From Candidatus Poribacteria bacterium (lineage in GTDB: Bacteria > Poribacteria > WGA-4E > WGA-3G), in assembly GCA_012267415.1 (NCBI GenBank), contig JAAXGN010000049.1, forward strand, positions 1 through 64,000: 64,000 bases of DNA, written 5' to 3'. The notes beneath the pieces are model-generated. The model was not told the origin of the DNA. It worked only from the letters and a program-made list of their open reading frames with translations, and did no database searches. A program made the translations under genes and the position numbers. Below are positions 18,183 through 26,958 of this stretch, piece after piece; position 1 is the stretch's first letter, and every line of letters starts with the position of its first letter.

Positions 18183-19430
18183 ATGAAGCAGTTATTAATT
18201 GTAATCATCACGTTCACATTCATTGTACCCCACATTCAAGCAGAAGAGATCACCTACAGCGAACACATTGCACCTATTATACAGAAACAGTGTCAATCTT
18301 GTCATCGTCAAGGTGAAGTTGCGCCTTTCTCACTTACGGACTATAGTGATGCGAAAGCTTGGGCAACTGAAATCACAGAATACACGAAAGCGCGCCTTAT
18401 GCCACCTTGGAAACCGGCACACGGTTACGGGAATTTTGAGAATGAACGAAGATTGACAGATAAACAGATACAGATGATAGCGGATTGGGCAGCTGCAGGT
18501 GCACCCGCAGGAGACCTATCCAAAACGCCTCCTAATCCAAAGTTTCATCAAGGATGGGCTCTCGGAGAACCTGACCATATCGTTGAAATGCCGGTAGAAT
18601 ACGAAATTGAACCGGAAGGTGAAGACGAATACAGACACTTTATCATCCCAACGAACTTTGATACGGACATATACGTTCAAGCTGTGGATGTGCAACCGGG
18701 TAACCGGAAAACTGTCCATCACGTCATTCTCTATCTTGACACTGAAGGAGAAGCACGAAAATTGGATGCACAAGACCCAAAACCGGGATACCTCACGCAA
18801 GGCACTGGTCCAGGTTTTGATCCCGTAGGAACACTGGGAGGATGGGCACCCGGATTACAACCTCATGTCTTACCGGAAGGTGTCGGTTATCAACTGCCTA
18901 AAGGTGCTGACATTGTCCTACAGGTACACTACTATCGCACAGGACATACGGAGCGAGACCAATCCAGAGTCGGATTATACTTCTCTAAAACAGAAAAGAC
19001 CACGAAGTTACACATCGCCTCTGCAATCAACACTAAATTCGTCATCCCTGCTGGTGAGAAAGAATATGCTGTCAATGCGACTAAACAGCTCAAAAGTGAC
19101 AGTTACTTATTAGCGACAATGCCACATATGCATTTACTGGGACGCGATATGCGCATCATCGCTCACCCACCTACGGGGAAACCCGTTGACCTTATATGGA
19201 TTCAGGATTGGGATTTCAATTGGCAAGACATTTATTACTATAGTCAACCGATATTTTTACCTATGGGGACACGTATCTCACTTCTTGCACATTATGACAA
19301 CTCCGCAGCCAACCCAGCCAACCCACATGATCCACCGATTCCTGTCGGTTGGGGAGACAAGACGACGGATGAAATGTGTATCGGTTTTCTATATTTTGTT
19401 GATGCGACAAAGTATCAGCCGAAGGAATGA
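18183..19430 (+). CDS. Secreted cytochrome c / PHM-like copper protein
   Basis: 415 residues with a signal peptide (about 1-20, cleavage after I-Q-A). A cytochrome c-like segment carries C-Q-S-C-H (about 38-42) and M-P-P-W-K as possible heme ligand region. The remainder resembles the two copper domains of ascorbate-dependent monooxygenases of the PHM/DBH type. V-H-H-V-I-L-Y (about 179), L-Q-V-H-Y-Y (about 246) and M-P-H-M-H-L-L (about 312) are candidate copper ligands. It probably acts in the periplasm; the substrate is unknown. The joined heme and copper modules suggest internal electron delivery. An AGGAGG-like site precedes the ATG. Confidence 0.75.
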   Translation: MKQLLIVIITFTFIVPHIQAEEITYSEHIAPIIQKQCQSCHRQGEVAPFSLTDYSDAKAWATEITEYTKARLMPPWKPAHGYGNFENERRLTDKQIQMIADWAAAGAPAGDLSKTPPNPKFHQGWALGEPDHIVEMPVEYEIEPEGEDEYRHFIIPTNFDTDIYVQAVDVQPGNRKTVHHVILYLDTEGEARKLDAQDPKPGYLTQGTGPGFDPVGTLGGWAPGLQPHVLPEGVGYQLPKGADIVLQVHYYRTGHTERDQSRVGLYFSKTEKTTKLHIASAINTKFVIPAGEKEYAVNATKQLKSDSYLLATMPHMHLLGRDMRIIAHPPTGKPVDLIWIQDWDFNWQDIYYYSQPIFLPMGTRISLLAHYDNSAANPANPHDPPIPVGWGDKTTDEMCIGFLYFVDATKYQPKE

Positions 19431-19439
19431 TGGTAAATA

Positions 19440-20129
19440 TCAATCATGTTCCGCTTTCTGTCCAACAAAATAGACTGCAGACGCTAAGACGTGTGCATGC
19501 GGATGCAACATTAATAGAAAATCTAACCAGACTAGCGGGAACGTTAACCATCCTACTAAGAGTGAAATTGCCTTTGCGATCAACAGGCTGCCAAACGAAC
19601 ACACGAGTCCGATATACTCACGTAATATCCAATGTAAGGCTGCGGTGGGTCCCGCACATGCACCGCCTTCTGTCTTCTTAAATTCAGAGAATAGGACCGA
19701 AAAACCTGTAGTCGTCCAACGTTGATAATCGTGAGGAGATGCGTGATAACCTTGTAGGAAAGGCACGGCTGCACATACATATCCGCCAGGTTTTATGACC
19801 CGGTACATCTCCGCCACGACCCGTTTCGGATTCTTCACATGTTCCAACACTGCCTCAGAAATTACTGCATCAAAGACTGCGTCTGCAAACGGTAAATTGT
19901 GTCCATCACCGACAACATCTACCATAGGTGTGTGCTCAATTTCAAGATTAACGACATTGGGTGCGCGACGGTGCATTCCTGAGCCGAGATCCAGAATTCG
20001 TGCCTCAGTTCCCAAATTGCGAATTACTCTTTTTACAGCACGATTCCAACGCGGCGCGGGATACGGACATCCCATCAATGGTGCTAAAAAACGGTGTTGG
20101 CGTAACCGACGCTTAATACGATCAACCAT
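19440..20129 (-). CDS. Class I SAM-dependent methyltransferase
   Basis: 229 residues. The SAM loop is I-L-D-L-G-S-G (about 44-50), followed by the motif L-P-F-A-D-A-V-F-D-A-V-I-S and E-A-V-L-E-H-V. This is the Methyltransf_11 type common in small-molecule and glycan pathways. Basic residues dominate the first 40 positions, and a hydrophobic stretch (about 180-215) may bind a membrane or lipid substrate. It converges with the cytochrome gene, whose stop codon is nine bases away. The substrate cannot be named. Confidence 0.75.
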   Translation of the reverse strand: MVDRIKRRLRQHRFLAPLMGCPYPAPRWNRAVKRVIRNLGTEARILDLGSGMHRRAPNVVNLEIEHTPMVDVVGDGHNLPFADAVFDAVISEAVLEHVKNPKRVVAEMYRVIKPGGYVCAAVPFLQGYHASPHDYQRWTTTGFSVLFSEFKKTEGGACAGPTAALHWILREYIGLVCSFGSLLIAKAISLLVGWLTFPLVWLDFLLMLHPHAHVLASAVYFVGQKAEHD

Positions 20130-20164
20130 AGATTAAACATACCCATAGTGCTGTCTATCTCATA

Positions 20165-20301
20165 TATAGTGAACATTAAAAATAATGATACAAAGTCCTT
20201 GTAGGAGTGATCTCCGAATCGCGACTTAACTCAGTGATAGTCGGGAATCGGAGTTCCCTCCTACGATCCAAGATGTTTCGTTAATTCAAAAGGCTACTAT
20301 A
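20165..20301. repeat. MITE-like element with a GTAGGAG palindrome inside
   Basis: The outer ends are TATAGTGAACATTAA and the inverse near actata at 20301. The centre contains TTGTAGGAGTGATCTCCGAATCGCGAC and its approximate reverse GTCGGGAATCGGAGTTCCCTCCTAC, a further REP type with the GTAG foot. Confidence 0.65.
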
Positions 20302-20316
20302 AATGTTAAAACAGAA

Positions 20317-20340
20317 ACGGGGTCAGAAAACTGACCCCGT
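20317..20340 (-). terminator. Rho-independent terminator of the rpsU-dsRBD operon
   Basis: A perfect 10-bp stem ACGGGGTCAG / CTGACCCCGT with a four-base loop. On the minus strand it is followed by a T-rich tail, TTTCTGTTTT. It lies 15 bases after the stop of the dsRNA-binding gene. Confidence 0.8.
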
Positions 20341-20355
20341 CATTTAGAGTTCTGT

Positions 20356-20883
20356 TTAGTTCTGAGGCAACTTTATATTCGCCTCATCTGCCGCTTGTGC
20401 TAAATCTCTAACAATACGCATCGCCAACTGAGTCAGTTTCCGTGAATATTCTGTGTCCGAGATGCCTCGGTATCGCGAAGGTTGTGAATATCCGAGTCTG
20501 TCATTTGCAATCGTCAATGCGCTTGTAATCAGTGGTAATGGCACCTCAAGTGTCTCTTCAGGTATAGACAGTTCAATAGGATCAGAAAGAACTATATCTT
20601 GATTATTATTCTCACCTGTTAATAGTTGTTCACGGTTTTGATCAATTGCGTCCAATACCTGTTTTGCGGCGATCTGTTGTGCCCCTTTCTTTGCACCTGG
20701 GATAGCTTCATTTGTCTCGTGAACCTTATCGCCATAATAAACTGTAACTTTCCATCTCGGTGCGTCTGGTGTGCCGTGTTGTGTTTCAGTGAATAGGGGT
20801 TGACCCAATCCGCGTTCCTGACAGTATTGAATCAAAAGTCCCTTATAGTTGCTATTTACCTTTACAACATCTTGAACAGGCAT
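20356..20883 (-). CDS. Stand-alone dsRNA-binding domain protein
   Basis: 175 residues from the ATG at 20883, chosen because GGAGGAGG lies just upstream. Residues about 5-72 are a DRBM domain, with N-Y-K-G-L-L-I-Q-Y-C, P-x-F and the C-terminal basic helix K-K-G-A-Q-Q-I-A-A-K-Q-V-L. The rest is an acidic linker and a helical tail with no recognised domain. There is no RNase III catalytic domain. It starts 18 bases after rpsU on the same strand and shares its promoter and terminator, suggesting a role near the ribosome or in RNA handling. Confidence 0.75.
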   Translation of the reverse strand: MPVQDVVKVNSNYKGLLIQYCQERGLGQPLFTETQHGTPDAPRWKVTVYYGDKVHETNEAIPGAKKGAQQIAAKQVLDAIDQNREQLLTGENNNQDIVLSDPIELSIPEETLEVPLPLITSALTIANDRLGYSQPSRYRGISDTEYSRKLTQLAMRIVRDLAQAADEANIKLPQN

Positions 20884-20901
20884 AGACCTCCTCCTCACAG
20901 T

Positions 20902-21123
20902 CTATCTGCTATGATCGTAACGGGGACGATATTCGGTTGTGCGCGGTTTTACCTTCCGTTGTCGTTTTAGTTCAATTCGTCTGCGTTTTTCGCTCGGTTT
21001 TTCATAAAAACTGCGTTTTTTTATTTCGGTGACGACTCCCGCTTTACCGCACATCTTCTTAAAACGAGCAAGTGCTCTATCAAAAGATTCACCTGCATCT
21101 ACCGTAACTTCTACTTGAACCAT
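20902..21123 (-). CDS. rpsU: 30S ribosomal protein S21
   Basis: 73 residues from the ATG at 21123, which has AGGAGG nine bases upstream; an in-frame extension to 21171 is not needed. The S21 pattern is clear: V-T-V-D-A-G-E-S-F-D-R-A-L-A-R-F-K-K-M-C, then a basic middle R-S-F-Y-E-K-P-S-E-K-R-R-R and a basic tail. It is a small-subunit protein used in initiation. It is the first gene of a two-gene operon. Confidence 0.93.
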   Translation of the reverse strand: MVQVEVTVDAGESFDRALARFKKMCGKAGVVTEIKKRSFYEKPSEKRRRIELKRQRKVKPRTTEYRPRYDHSR

Positions 21124-21161
21124 GTTTATAGTCCTCCTATAATAAAAATAATTACATTTGT

Positions 21162-21190
21162 AGTATACCATATCTTAGCGTGGATGTCAA
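21162..21190 (-). promoter_or_regulatory. Sigma70 promoter of rpsU
   Basis: On the minus strand, TTGACA (21190-21185), a 17-base spacer and TATACT (21167-21162). It lies 40 bases before the rpsU start. Confidence 0.7.
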
Positions 21191-21233
21191 TTATTTAAAT
21201 AGGTAATAAATGAGAATTACGGATCATTACATC

Positions 21234-21262
21234 TTGACAATATAGTCAGAATACGCTAACAT
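21234..21262 (+). promoter_or_regulatory. Sigma70-type promoter for the TauE/SafE gene
   Basis: TTGACA (21234-21239), a 17-base spacer and TAACAT (21257-21262), about 30 bases before the inferred start at 21291. Confidence 0.5.
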
Positions 21263-21290
21263 AAATCGCAAAAACATTGGGAGAATACAT

Positions 21291-22046
21291 ATCTACGAAA
21301 TACTCATACTCTGTTTTGGCACATGGCTTACGGGTGTCAGCAAAGCGGGATTCGGTGGCGGTATCGGTATGATAGTGGTGCCGCTGTTTGCACAGTTTCG
21401 ACCTGCGCGTAACGTTCTCGCTCTGATGCTTCCATTGCTCTTTTCTACAGATGTCATCTCATTCGGGCACTACTGGAAGCAGTGGCATCGCAAGAGTGTG
21501 TGGCAACTGATACCGAGTGCTGTTATCGGTATCGTCCTCGCAAGTTTCATCTTAAAGGACATTTCAGACGACCATTTGAAAAAGGTCATCGGCGGAATCG
21601 CTTGTTTATTTGCGGTATTAGAATTCGTAAGGTCTAAACGTATACGACGGCAAAGTCCAGATACAGAGATAAGAGACAATCCAATTCGTTTCAAAACATG
21701 GCACGGGTTGGTATTAGGTGCAGTAGCTGGTATCTTCTCAACGCTCGCGCACATGGCGGGACCGGTCATCGTTATGTATCTGTTACCGCAAAGATTAGGT
21801 AACCGAACATTTGTCGCGACAACAACGATACTCTACTTTTTCATCAACCTAACGAAGATACCATTTTATATACAGTTGGGTCTCTTTACAACTGAGATAA
21901 TTATTGAAGCATTAGTATTACTGCCATTTATAGGACTCGGCGTTCAAGTCGGTGTATATCTCAACAGCAAATTTTCGGAACGCAACTTTTCAAGAATTGT
22001 TCTCTTTGTCTTATTTGCAACTGGTATTCATCTTCTGTTTTGGTAA
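21291..22046 (+). CDS. TauE/SafE family sulfite/sulfonate exporter-like protein
   Basis: 251 residues if initiated at ATC 21291; the first ATG (21369) would remove the first membrane helix. The N-terminal conserved segment I-L-I-L-C-F-G-T-W-L-T-G-V-S-K-A-G-F-G-G-G is clearly coded upstream of that ATG. GGGAG lies seven bases before the ATC. Around seven to eight hydrophobic segments span the protein, with a second G-A-V-A-G-I-F-S-T-L-A-H-M-A-G-P signature near residue 145. The family moves organosulfur or sulfite anions across the inner membrane; the actual substrate is not visible. The lack of a standard start codon may be real or a sequence error. Confidence 0.75.
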   Translation: MYEILILCFGTWLTGVSKAGFGGGIGMIVVPLFAQFRPARNVLALMLPLLFSTDVISFGHYWKQWHRKSVWQLIPSAVIGIVLASFILKDISDDHLKKVIGGIACLFAVLEFVRSKRIRRQSPDTEIRDNPIRFKTWHGLVLGAVAGIFSTLAHMAGPVIVMYLLPQRLGNRTFVATTTILYFFINLTKIPFYIQLGLFTTEIIIEALVLLPFIGLGVQVGVYLNSKFSERNFSRIVLFVLFATGIHLLFW

Positions 22047-22243
22047 GAAGGTAAATACCTTCGCCATGTTTAAGTGCTTCAGTTGAATAAGAATATCGTG
22101 TTGACAATCTGACGGAATAGATTTCCCGCACAATCTAACAGAATGTGCTACAGACACATGAAACGAGAAAGAATAGCACAATCAAGGATGAATGTGCTAC
22201 AGGGACAACAGTTACATAAACCTACTCACCACGGAGAAACATA

Positions 22244-23224
22244 ATGACATTAAAATGGGGTGTTCTTGGTGCAGGAAGTGTTGCTCAGCGACGTGCAATG
22301 CCTGCTATTCATAAGGCTGACGGTGCAGAATTACATGCGCTTTTTTCAAGAGATGCAGCACGCGCCAAAAATCTCGCTACAGAACATAACGCAACAAAAG
22401 CTTACAGCAGCGTAGACGACCTGCTTAACGACACCGAACTTGATGCAATCTATATCTCAACACCGGTAAACCTTCACTGTGAACAGGTCATCGCTTCCGC
22501 AGAACGTGGACTCCATGTTCTTTGCGATAAACCCATGGCACTCACACCGCAAGAATGTCAACAGATGATAGACGCATGTAACGCTAACAGTGTGCATCTA
22601 CAGGTCTGTTTTCTTTTCAGGTTCCATTCCTGTTTTCAGCGGATCAAAACGTGGGTTGGCGACAATCGTTTCGGTCAGATAGTCCACGGAAGGATGCCTT
22701 TTCTCAAAAAGTATCTATTAACGGCAGATGAATGGCGGGCACAACCTGACAAAGGGGGTGGTGGGTGTTTGATGGACTTAGGTCCGCATAGTGTTGATAT
22801 GCTACGATACCTTATCGGTGAGGTGACAGAAGTTTCGGCATTTTGTGACACTGCCATCCATAACTATCAAGTTGAGGAGACTGGTGGTATCCTGATGCGG
22901 TTTCAGAATGGGGCGCAAGGGTTCACTGACCTGAGTTTCTCTGTTGCACAGTGCGATATTGTTCTTGAACTCTATGGTACAGAAGGCACCGTGGTTGTAC
23001 TAAACGATGACGGTTGGAAAATACACACAAACATTGATGGTGAAAAGCAGGTCATCGCATCTCAATTTGAAGACCTATACCAACACCAGTTTGAGCATTT
23101 TGTAGCATGCGTAGCAACAGGTTTAGCACCACTCGCGAGTGGAGACGATGGATTAAGGGCAAACACCGTATTAGCTGCAGCTTATGAATCCGCAAAATCG
23201 GGTAAAGTCGTTGCCTGTGGATAG
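22244..23224 (+). CDS. Gfo/Idh/MocA family oxidoreductase
   Basis: 326 residues. The Rossmann NAD(P) motif is G-V-L-G-A-G-S-V-A (about 6-14). The D-K-P-M-A-L-T motif (about 95) contains the family's conserved Lys and G-G-G-C-L-M-D-L-G-P-H (about 172) the catalytic His region. These enzymes oxidise or reduce sugars, inositols or related polyols. The gene is monocistronic, with a GGAGAAA site before the ATG. A second family member lies at 41570-42628. The substrate is unknown. Confidence 0.85.
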   Translation: MTLKWGVLGAGSVAQRRAMPAIHKADGAELHALFSRDAARAKNLATEHNATKAYSSVDDLLNDTELDAIYISTPVNLHCEQVIASAERGLHVLCDKPMALTPQECQQMIDACNANSVHLQVCFLFRFHSCFQRIKTWVGDNRFGQIVHGRMPFLKKYLLTADEWRAQPDKGGGGCLMDLGPHSVDMLRYLIGEVTEVSAFCDTAIHNYQVEETGGILMRFQNGAQGFTDLSFSVAQCDIVLELYGTEGTVVVLNDDGWKIHTNIDGEKQVIASQFEDLYQHQFEHFVACVATGLAPLASGDDGLRANTVLAAAYESAKSGKVVACG

Positions 23225-23254
23225 TGTTGAGTCCAATCAAAAATGGGATACCCC

Positions 23255-23314
23255 GTTTGTAGTAGGGCAATTCATTGCCCGTTTCTGAGGGAAGAACGGG
23301 CAATGAATTGCCCT
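23255..23314. repeat. REP pair, GGGCAATTCATTGCCC family
   Basis: GTAGTAGGGCAATTCATTGCCC and its reverse ACGGGCAATGAATTGCCC face each other. Copies occur at 9053-9081, 39620-39690 and 62779-62841. This repeat would be translated if ComEC started at 23275, an argument for the later start. Confidence 0.85.
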
Positions 23315-23355
23315 TGGTGAATGCGCGTTTGGCATTCACATTAAACGAATGTAAA

Positions 23356-25836
23356 ATGAAATTCAAACTACGTCCTGCGGTCTATTTCCTCATACCTTTC
23401 CTGATCGGTATCATCACGGGAAACTACACGGCAATCCCGCTGTTCTGGTTATGGTTATCCATATTGATCTGTCTCATCGGCAGTATAGTAGCACGGAACA
23501 GAAAAAGGTACCTGTGTTACATCCTGCTTCATGTCGCTATCTTTACGTGTGGTATGCTGAGATTAGAGCTCGCCACTGTCCCCTTAATCCCGCATCATTT
23601 TTATGACGAACCCGTTAGTTTCACTGGTAAGACGACCTATCAACCTGAACGTGGAGAGGTATGGGAGGCATGCTACGCTATCGGACAGGTACAACTTTTA
23701 ACTGACCCATCCCAAACGGTGTCAACAAAGGTATTGATTAGGTTTGACGAACATATTCCGCTACGATATGGTAGAAAGATTACGTTAACGGGGGTGTTAC
23801 ATCAACCTGATACGAAACGAAATCCTGGCGGTTTTGATTATCGTGCATATCTTTCACGGCAAAATGTTTCTGGTATTATTTCTCATCAAGGGCTGCTTCG
23901 TTTAGGAGAACAGTCAGGTTTTCCGCCTTTACGTTGGATAGAAGCCTTACGTCTTCGAACCGAACAGACTATTGATGATGCTTATGTCAGTTTTAAAGAA
24001 CCTGCAGCTGAAAATGCACTTACAAATGGATTGCATGCGCAGTTGTTAAAGGGAATACTTCTCGGTAAACGGGGAGATGTGCCAACAGAGACTTTGGACA
24101 TGTTTCGCAATAGTGGCACTTTCCATGTGTTAGCGGTGTCAGGTTTGCATGTGGGACTTGTTGCGATGTTCTGCTTCGTTGCTTTTTCAAAGTTTCGCGT
24201 TCCGATGCTGACATTTCGTATTCCACCAAAGATCGTTTCATTGCTAACGATTGTAGCGATTATCATCTATGCATGTTTGGTCGGTTTCCGTCCTTCTGTC
24301 TTTCGTGCTGCGCTTATGGCGAGTCTATATCTGTTCGCAAGAATCATTGACCGTGATGCTAACATCTACAATCTACTTGCAGTTGCAGCGTTGGCATTAC
24401 TCCTGATAAATCCAACACAGGTGTGGGATGTCGGTTTTCAATTATCATTTACTGCTGTTGTCGCCATCGTCTATTTTGTTCCGAAAATGGAGAATCCGAT
24501 ACGGAAACTGTGGGAAACCCCGGAAGATGATAGATCAAGCAGGTTGAACAGATATAGGAAATCGGCTTTGAAATGGTTAGTCTTATCCTATCTTGTGACA
24601 TTCGCAGCGCAAATTGGCACGACACCCCTCATCGCATACCACTTTTATCGCGGATATCCGCTTGGTATTATCGTAGGTCCTTTTGCTGTTGGACTGGTTT
24701 CGCTCATCGTTGGTGTAGGTATGGCCTCTGTCATAGTCGGATTTATCTTTCTGCCACTTGCCAAAATCTTGGCGGTCATAAATCACACGATAATATTCAT
24801 CTTTCTAAAACTCATCAGTATATTTGGACAGGAATGGGGAATCATGACGATAGCACCACCTACATTAGGACTCATTGCTGTCTACATAACCTTGATTTTA
24901 GGTGTCACACACTGGCGTTTCGTCTATCAACAGTGGAAAACTGCAAGTCTCATCGGACTATCAGTCGTTGCGATGTGGGTTTGGGACAGTGGCTTCCATG
25001 AACAGGGTCGTCTCTTAGAGATGGTTACGCTTGATGTTGGACAGGGAGATGCGGCTATTGTCCGATTCCCTGATAGGACGACGATGCTAATTGATGGCGG
25101 TATCCAGCGGTCATATTATGATGCAAAAAGGCAAAAACAGGCCGAATACGACGTTGGTGAACGGATAATTGCACCTTTCCTCAATAGTAATGGCATTCGA
25201 AAACTGGATTTAGTGGTGCTTTCACACCCCGATATTGACCACGGTGGCGGTTTGGGATATATTCTCCAAAACTATAGGGTTAAACGGGTTATCGGGATTG
25301 CGGACATGCAACTGGATTCGCAAATCCATCGGCATCTTCGCAGCATCGCGAAAGAACGCGGTATCCCTTATTCATTTCCTTATGCGGGAGAAATAGATTT
25401 GACCACAACTGCCAGACTTAAGCAGCTCCATCCGATTGACGCTGCGTCTACTGATCTGATGGACGATAACAAGAACGCTGATTCACTTGTGATCAAACTC
25501 AGTTATGGCGAAGTAGACATCCTGTTTACTGGTGATATAGAGACTGAGGGTGAAAAGCTGTTGATCACATCGCAACAGGATTTGCGGTCGGAGATTCTGA
25601 AGGTGCCGCATCACGGTAGTCGCACGTCAAGCAGCGCGCGATTCATTGATGCAGTTCGACCGCGTTTTGCTATCTATTCACTTGGACAGAGGAATCAGTT
25701 TCAACTACCTCATCCTGAAGTCGTGGAAAGGTATAAGGAACGAGATTGTAAGCAACTACGGACGGATCAATTGGGTGCGATTACGGTGAAAAGTGATGGA
25801 AAACGGTGTTGGTTTCGGTATACTGTTTTACCATAG
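23356..25836 (+). CDS. comEC: ComEC/Rec2-type DNA uptake channel protein
   Basis: 826 residues from the ATG at 23356. Membrane helices occur at the N-terminus (two to three), followed by a soluble OB-like region with the T-L-T-G-V-L-H-Q-P-D motif. The competence core then begins H-V-L-A-V-S-G-L-H-V-G-L (about residue 255) and carries further helices to about 570. The C-terminal metallo-beta-lactamase-like domain has L-D-V-G-Q-G-D-A, L-S-H-P-D-I-D-H-G-G-G, L-F-T-G-D-I and K-V-P-H-H-G-S. This three-part order is that of full-length ComEC, which moves single-stranded DNA across the inner membrane. No other competence gene is nearby. Confidence 0.9.
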   Translation: MKFKLRPAVYFLIPFLIGIITGNYTAIPLFWLWLSILICLIGSIVARNRKRYLCYILLHVAIFTCGMLRLELATVPLIPHHFYDEPVSFTGKTTYQPERGEVWEACYAIGQVQLLTDPSQTVSTKVLIRFDEHIPLRYGRKITLTGVLHQPDTKRNPGGFDYRAYLSRQNVSGIISHQGLLRLGEQSGFPPLRWIEALRLRTEQTIDDAYVSFKEPAAENALTNGLHAQLLKGILLGKRGDVPTETLDMFRNSGTFHVLAVSGLHVGLVAMFCFVAFSKFRVPMLTFRIPPKIVSLLTIVAIIIYACLVGFRPSVFRAALMASLYLFARIIDRDANIYNLLAVAALALLLINPTQVWDVGFQLSFTAVVAIVYFVPKMENPIRKLWETPEDDRSSRLNRYRKSALKWLVLSYLVTFAAQIGTTPLIAYHFYRGYPLGIIVGPFAVGLVSLIVGVGMASVIVGFIFLPLAKILAVINHTIIFIFLKLISIFGQEWGIMTIAPPTLGLIAVYITLILGVTHWRFVYQQWKTASLIGLSVVAMWVWDSGFHEQGRLLEMVTLDVGQGDAAIVRFPDRTTMLIDGGIQRSYYDAKRQKQAEYDVGERIIAPFLNSNGIRKLDLVVLSHPDIDHGGGLGYILQNYRVKRVIGIADMQLDSQIHRHLRSIAKERGIPYSFPYAGEIDLTTTARLKQLHPIDAASTDLMDDNKNADSLVIKLSYGEVDILFTGDIETEGEKLLITSQQDLRSEILKVPHHGSRTSSSARFIDAVRPRFAIYSLGQRNQFQLPHPEVVERYKERDCKQLRTDQLGAITVKSDGKRCWFRYTVLP

Positions 25837-25884
25837 GTCTGTGCCATAGGCATCAATTTAAGGAAAATACGAAACCCATAATAC

Positions 25885-26110
25885 CCCAGGCCGGTAGGTG
25901 CGATATCCTTATCGCACTGGGTCCTACGCGGAAACCTTTGATGAAACGGGTTTACCTTAATCTGTTTATCCGAGTTATTCGCGTAGGATCCGGTGCGATA
26001 AGGATATCGCACCTACCGGCCTGGGAATATCACTAATCAATGCCTATTGTGCAATGAGGAAATCGCACCTACCTGGGGATGAGAGTGTATAATTATCTTC
26101 AGATTTCACC
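25885..26110. repeat. Paired GGTGCGAT REPs (BIME-like) and third degenerate copy
   Basis: CCCAGGCCGGTAGGTGCGATATCC... (from 25885) and its reverse ending CCTACCGGCCTGGG (about 26025) enclose about 70 bases including cgcggaaacctttgatgaaacggg. The same plan occurs at 53388-53498 and 55745-55855. A third unit, aatgaggaaatcgcacctacc, and the shared ggggatgagagtgtataat tail follow to 26110. Confidence 0.85.
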
Positions 26111-26115
26111 ATAGA

Positions 26116-26664
26116 TCATCTTTTATCTGACAAGTTGTTTCTTAACGGAAGACGTGAGTTAATGGGTTGTACTTCTATCCTCCGTAAATGTGCGTAACGT
26201 ATCCAAGACAGAAGGACATCGGGCTCATCGTACCATGGGTAGATTTTGGAATATCCACATACAACGTTATCATATAGTCTTAGCGGTATTGTTGGAATGT
26301 AGCATTTATCCCACGGAGTTATATAAGTTGGTATCAGAATCCCTAATAGTCCTGACCGGGTATAAAATTCTGTCTGGTGTAGGCTTGCATTGATTTCCCA
26401 GTCTACGGATTCTTGTTGCCAAGTATTGGCACCGATGAGTACGACGGTTACTGTGGTATCCTGCAAGTAATTATCGCGTATGTATCGACGCATCTTTCCT
26501 GTTGAGAGTGCGATATCATCAAAGTCTCCCATTCTGAAGTCCCTCATTCTGATAGAATCTGATACAATGACGCCATAAGTCTCTGAAAATAGGTCTTTGA
26601 AATGTCTCCAATAGAATTCATCTTCGGGATGGTAACTTACATAGACCTTGTGTTGATTGCTCAT
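26116..26664 (-). CDS. TIR-like (MTH538/DUF1863, ThsB-type) protein
   Basis: 182 residues from the ATG at 26664, with AAGGA about ten bases upstream; the longer frame to 26778 looks non-coding at its start. The fold signature K-V-Y-V-S-Y-H-P-E-D-E-F-Y-W-R begins at residue 6. T-V-T-V-V-L-I-G-A-N-T-W-Q-Q-E-S-V-D-W-E-I follows (about 70-92), then G-I-L-I-P. This matches the MTH538 TIR-like group that includes Thoeris ThsB. No ThsA-like partner or other defence gene is adjacent. It may be an orphan defence sensor or an NAD-related signalling protein. Confidence 0.7.
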   Translation of the reverse strand: MSNQHKVYVSYHPEDEFYWRHFKDLFSETYGVIVSDSIRMRDFRMGDFDDIALSTGKMRRYIRDNYLQDTTVTVVLIGANTWQQESVDWEINASLHQTEFYTRSGLLGILIPTYITPWDKCYIPTIPLRLYDNVVCGYSKIYPWYDEPDVLLSWIRYAHLRRIEVQPINSRLPLRNNLSDKR

Positions 26665-26891
26665 GTGATTCTGATCCTTGTTTGGTGTAAATGTATACGG
26701 GCATAACTTAGAACGACTGTTATTGTCGTAATTTCTAAGAAGGGTTCCGATTTCATAAGGACAAAACGTTTGAAACAACTTTCTAAATGAGTCTCTCTAT
26801 AATTAGTGACACAGATTTTTATACCAATAGGTGCAAAAGAGAGAAAAAAGTTGATTTTATGCGGACATGAAACCCGTAATTTGCGGGTGCA

Positions 26892-26920
26892 TTGACAATA
26901 AAGGTAAAATATAATACAAT
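26892..26920 (+). promoter_or_regulatory. Sigma70 promoter of the alcohol dehydrogenase gene
   Basis: TTGACA (26892-26897), a 17-base spacer and TACAAT (26915-26920), about 40 bases before the ATG at 26959. Confidence 0.65.
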
Positions 26921-26958
26921 ACATTAGCGTTGAAAAATGATAAAAGTGAGGAGTAATT

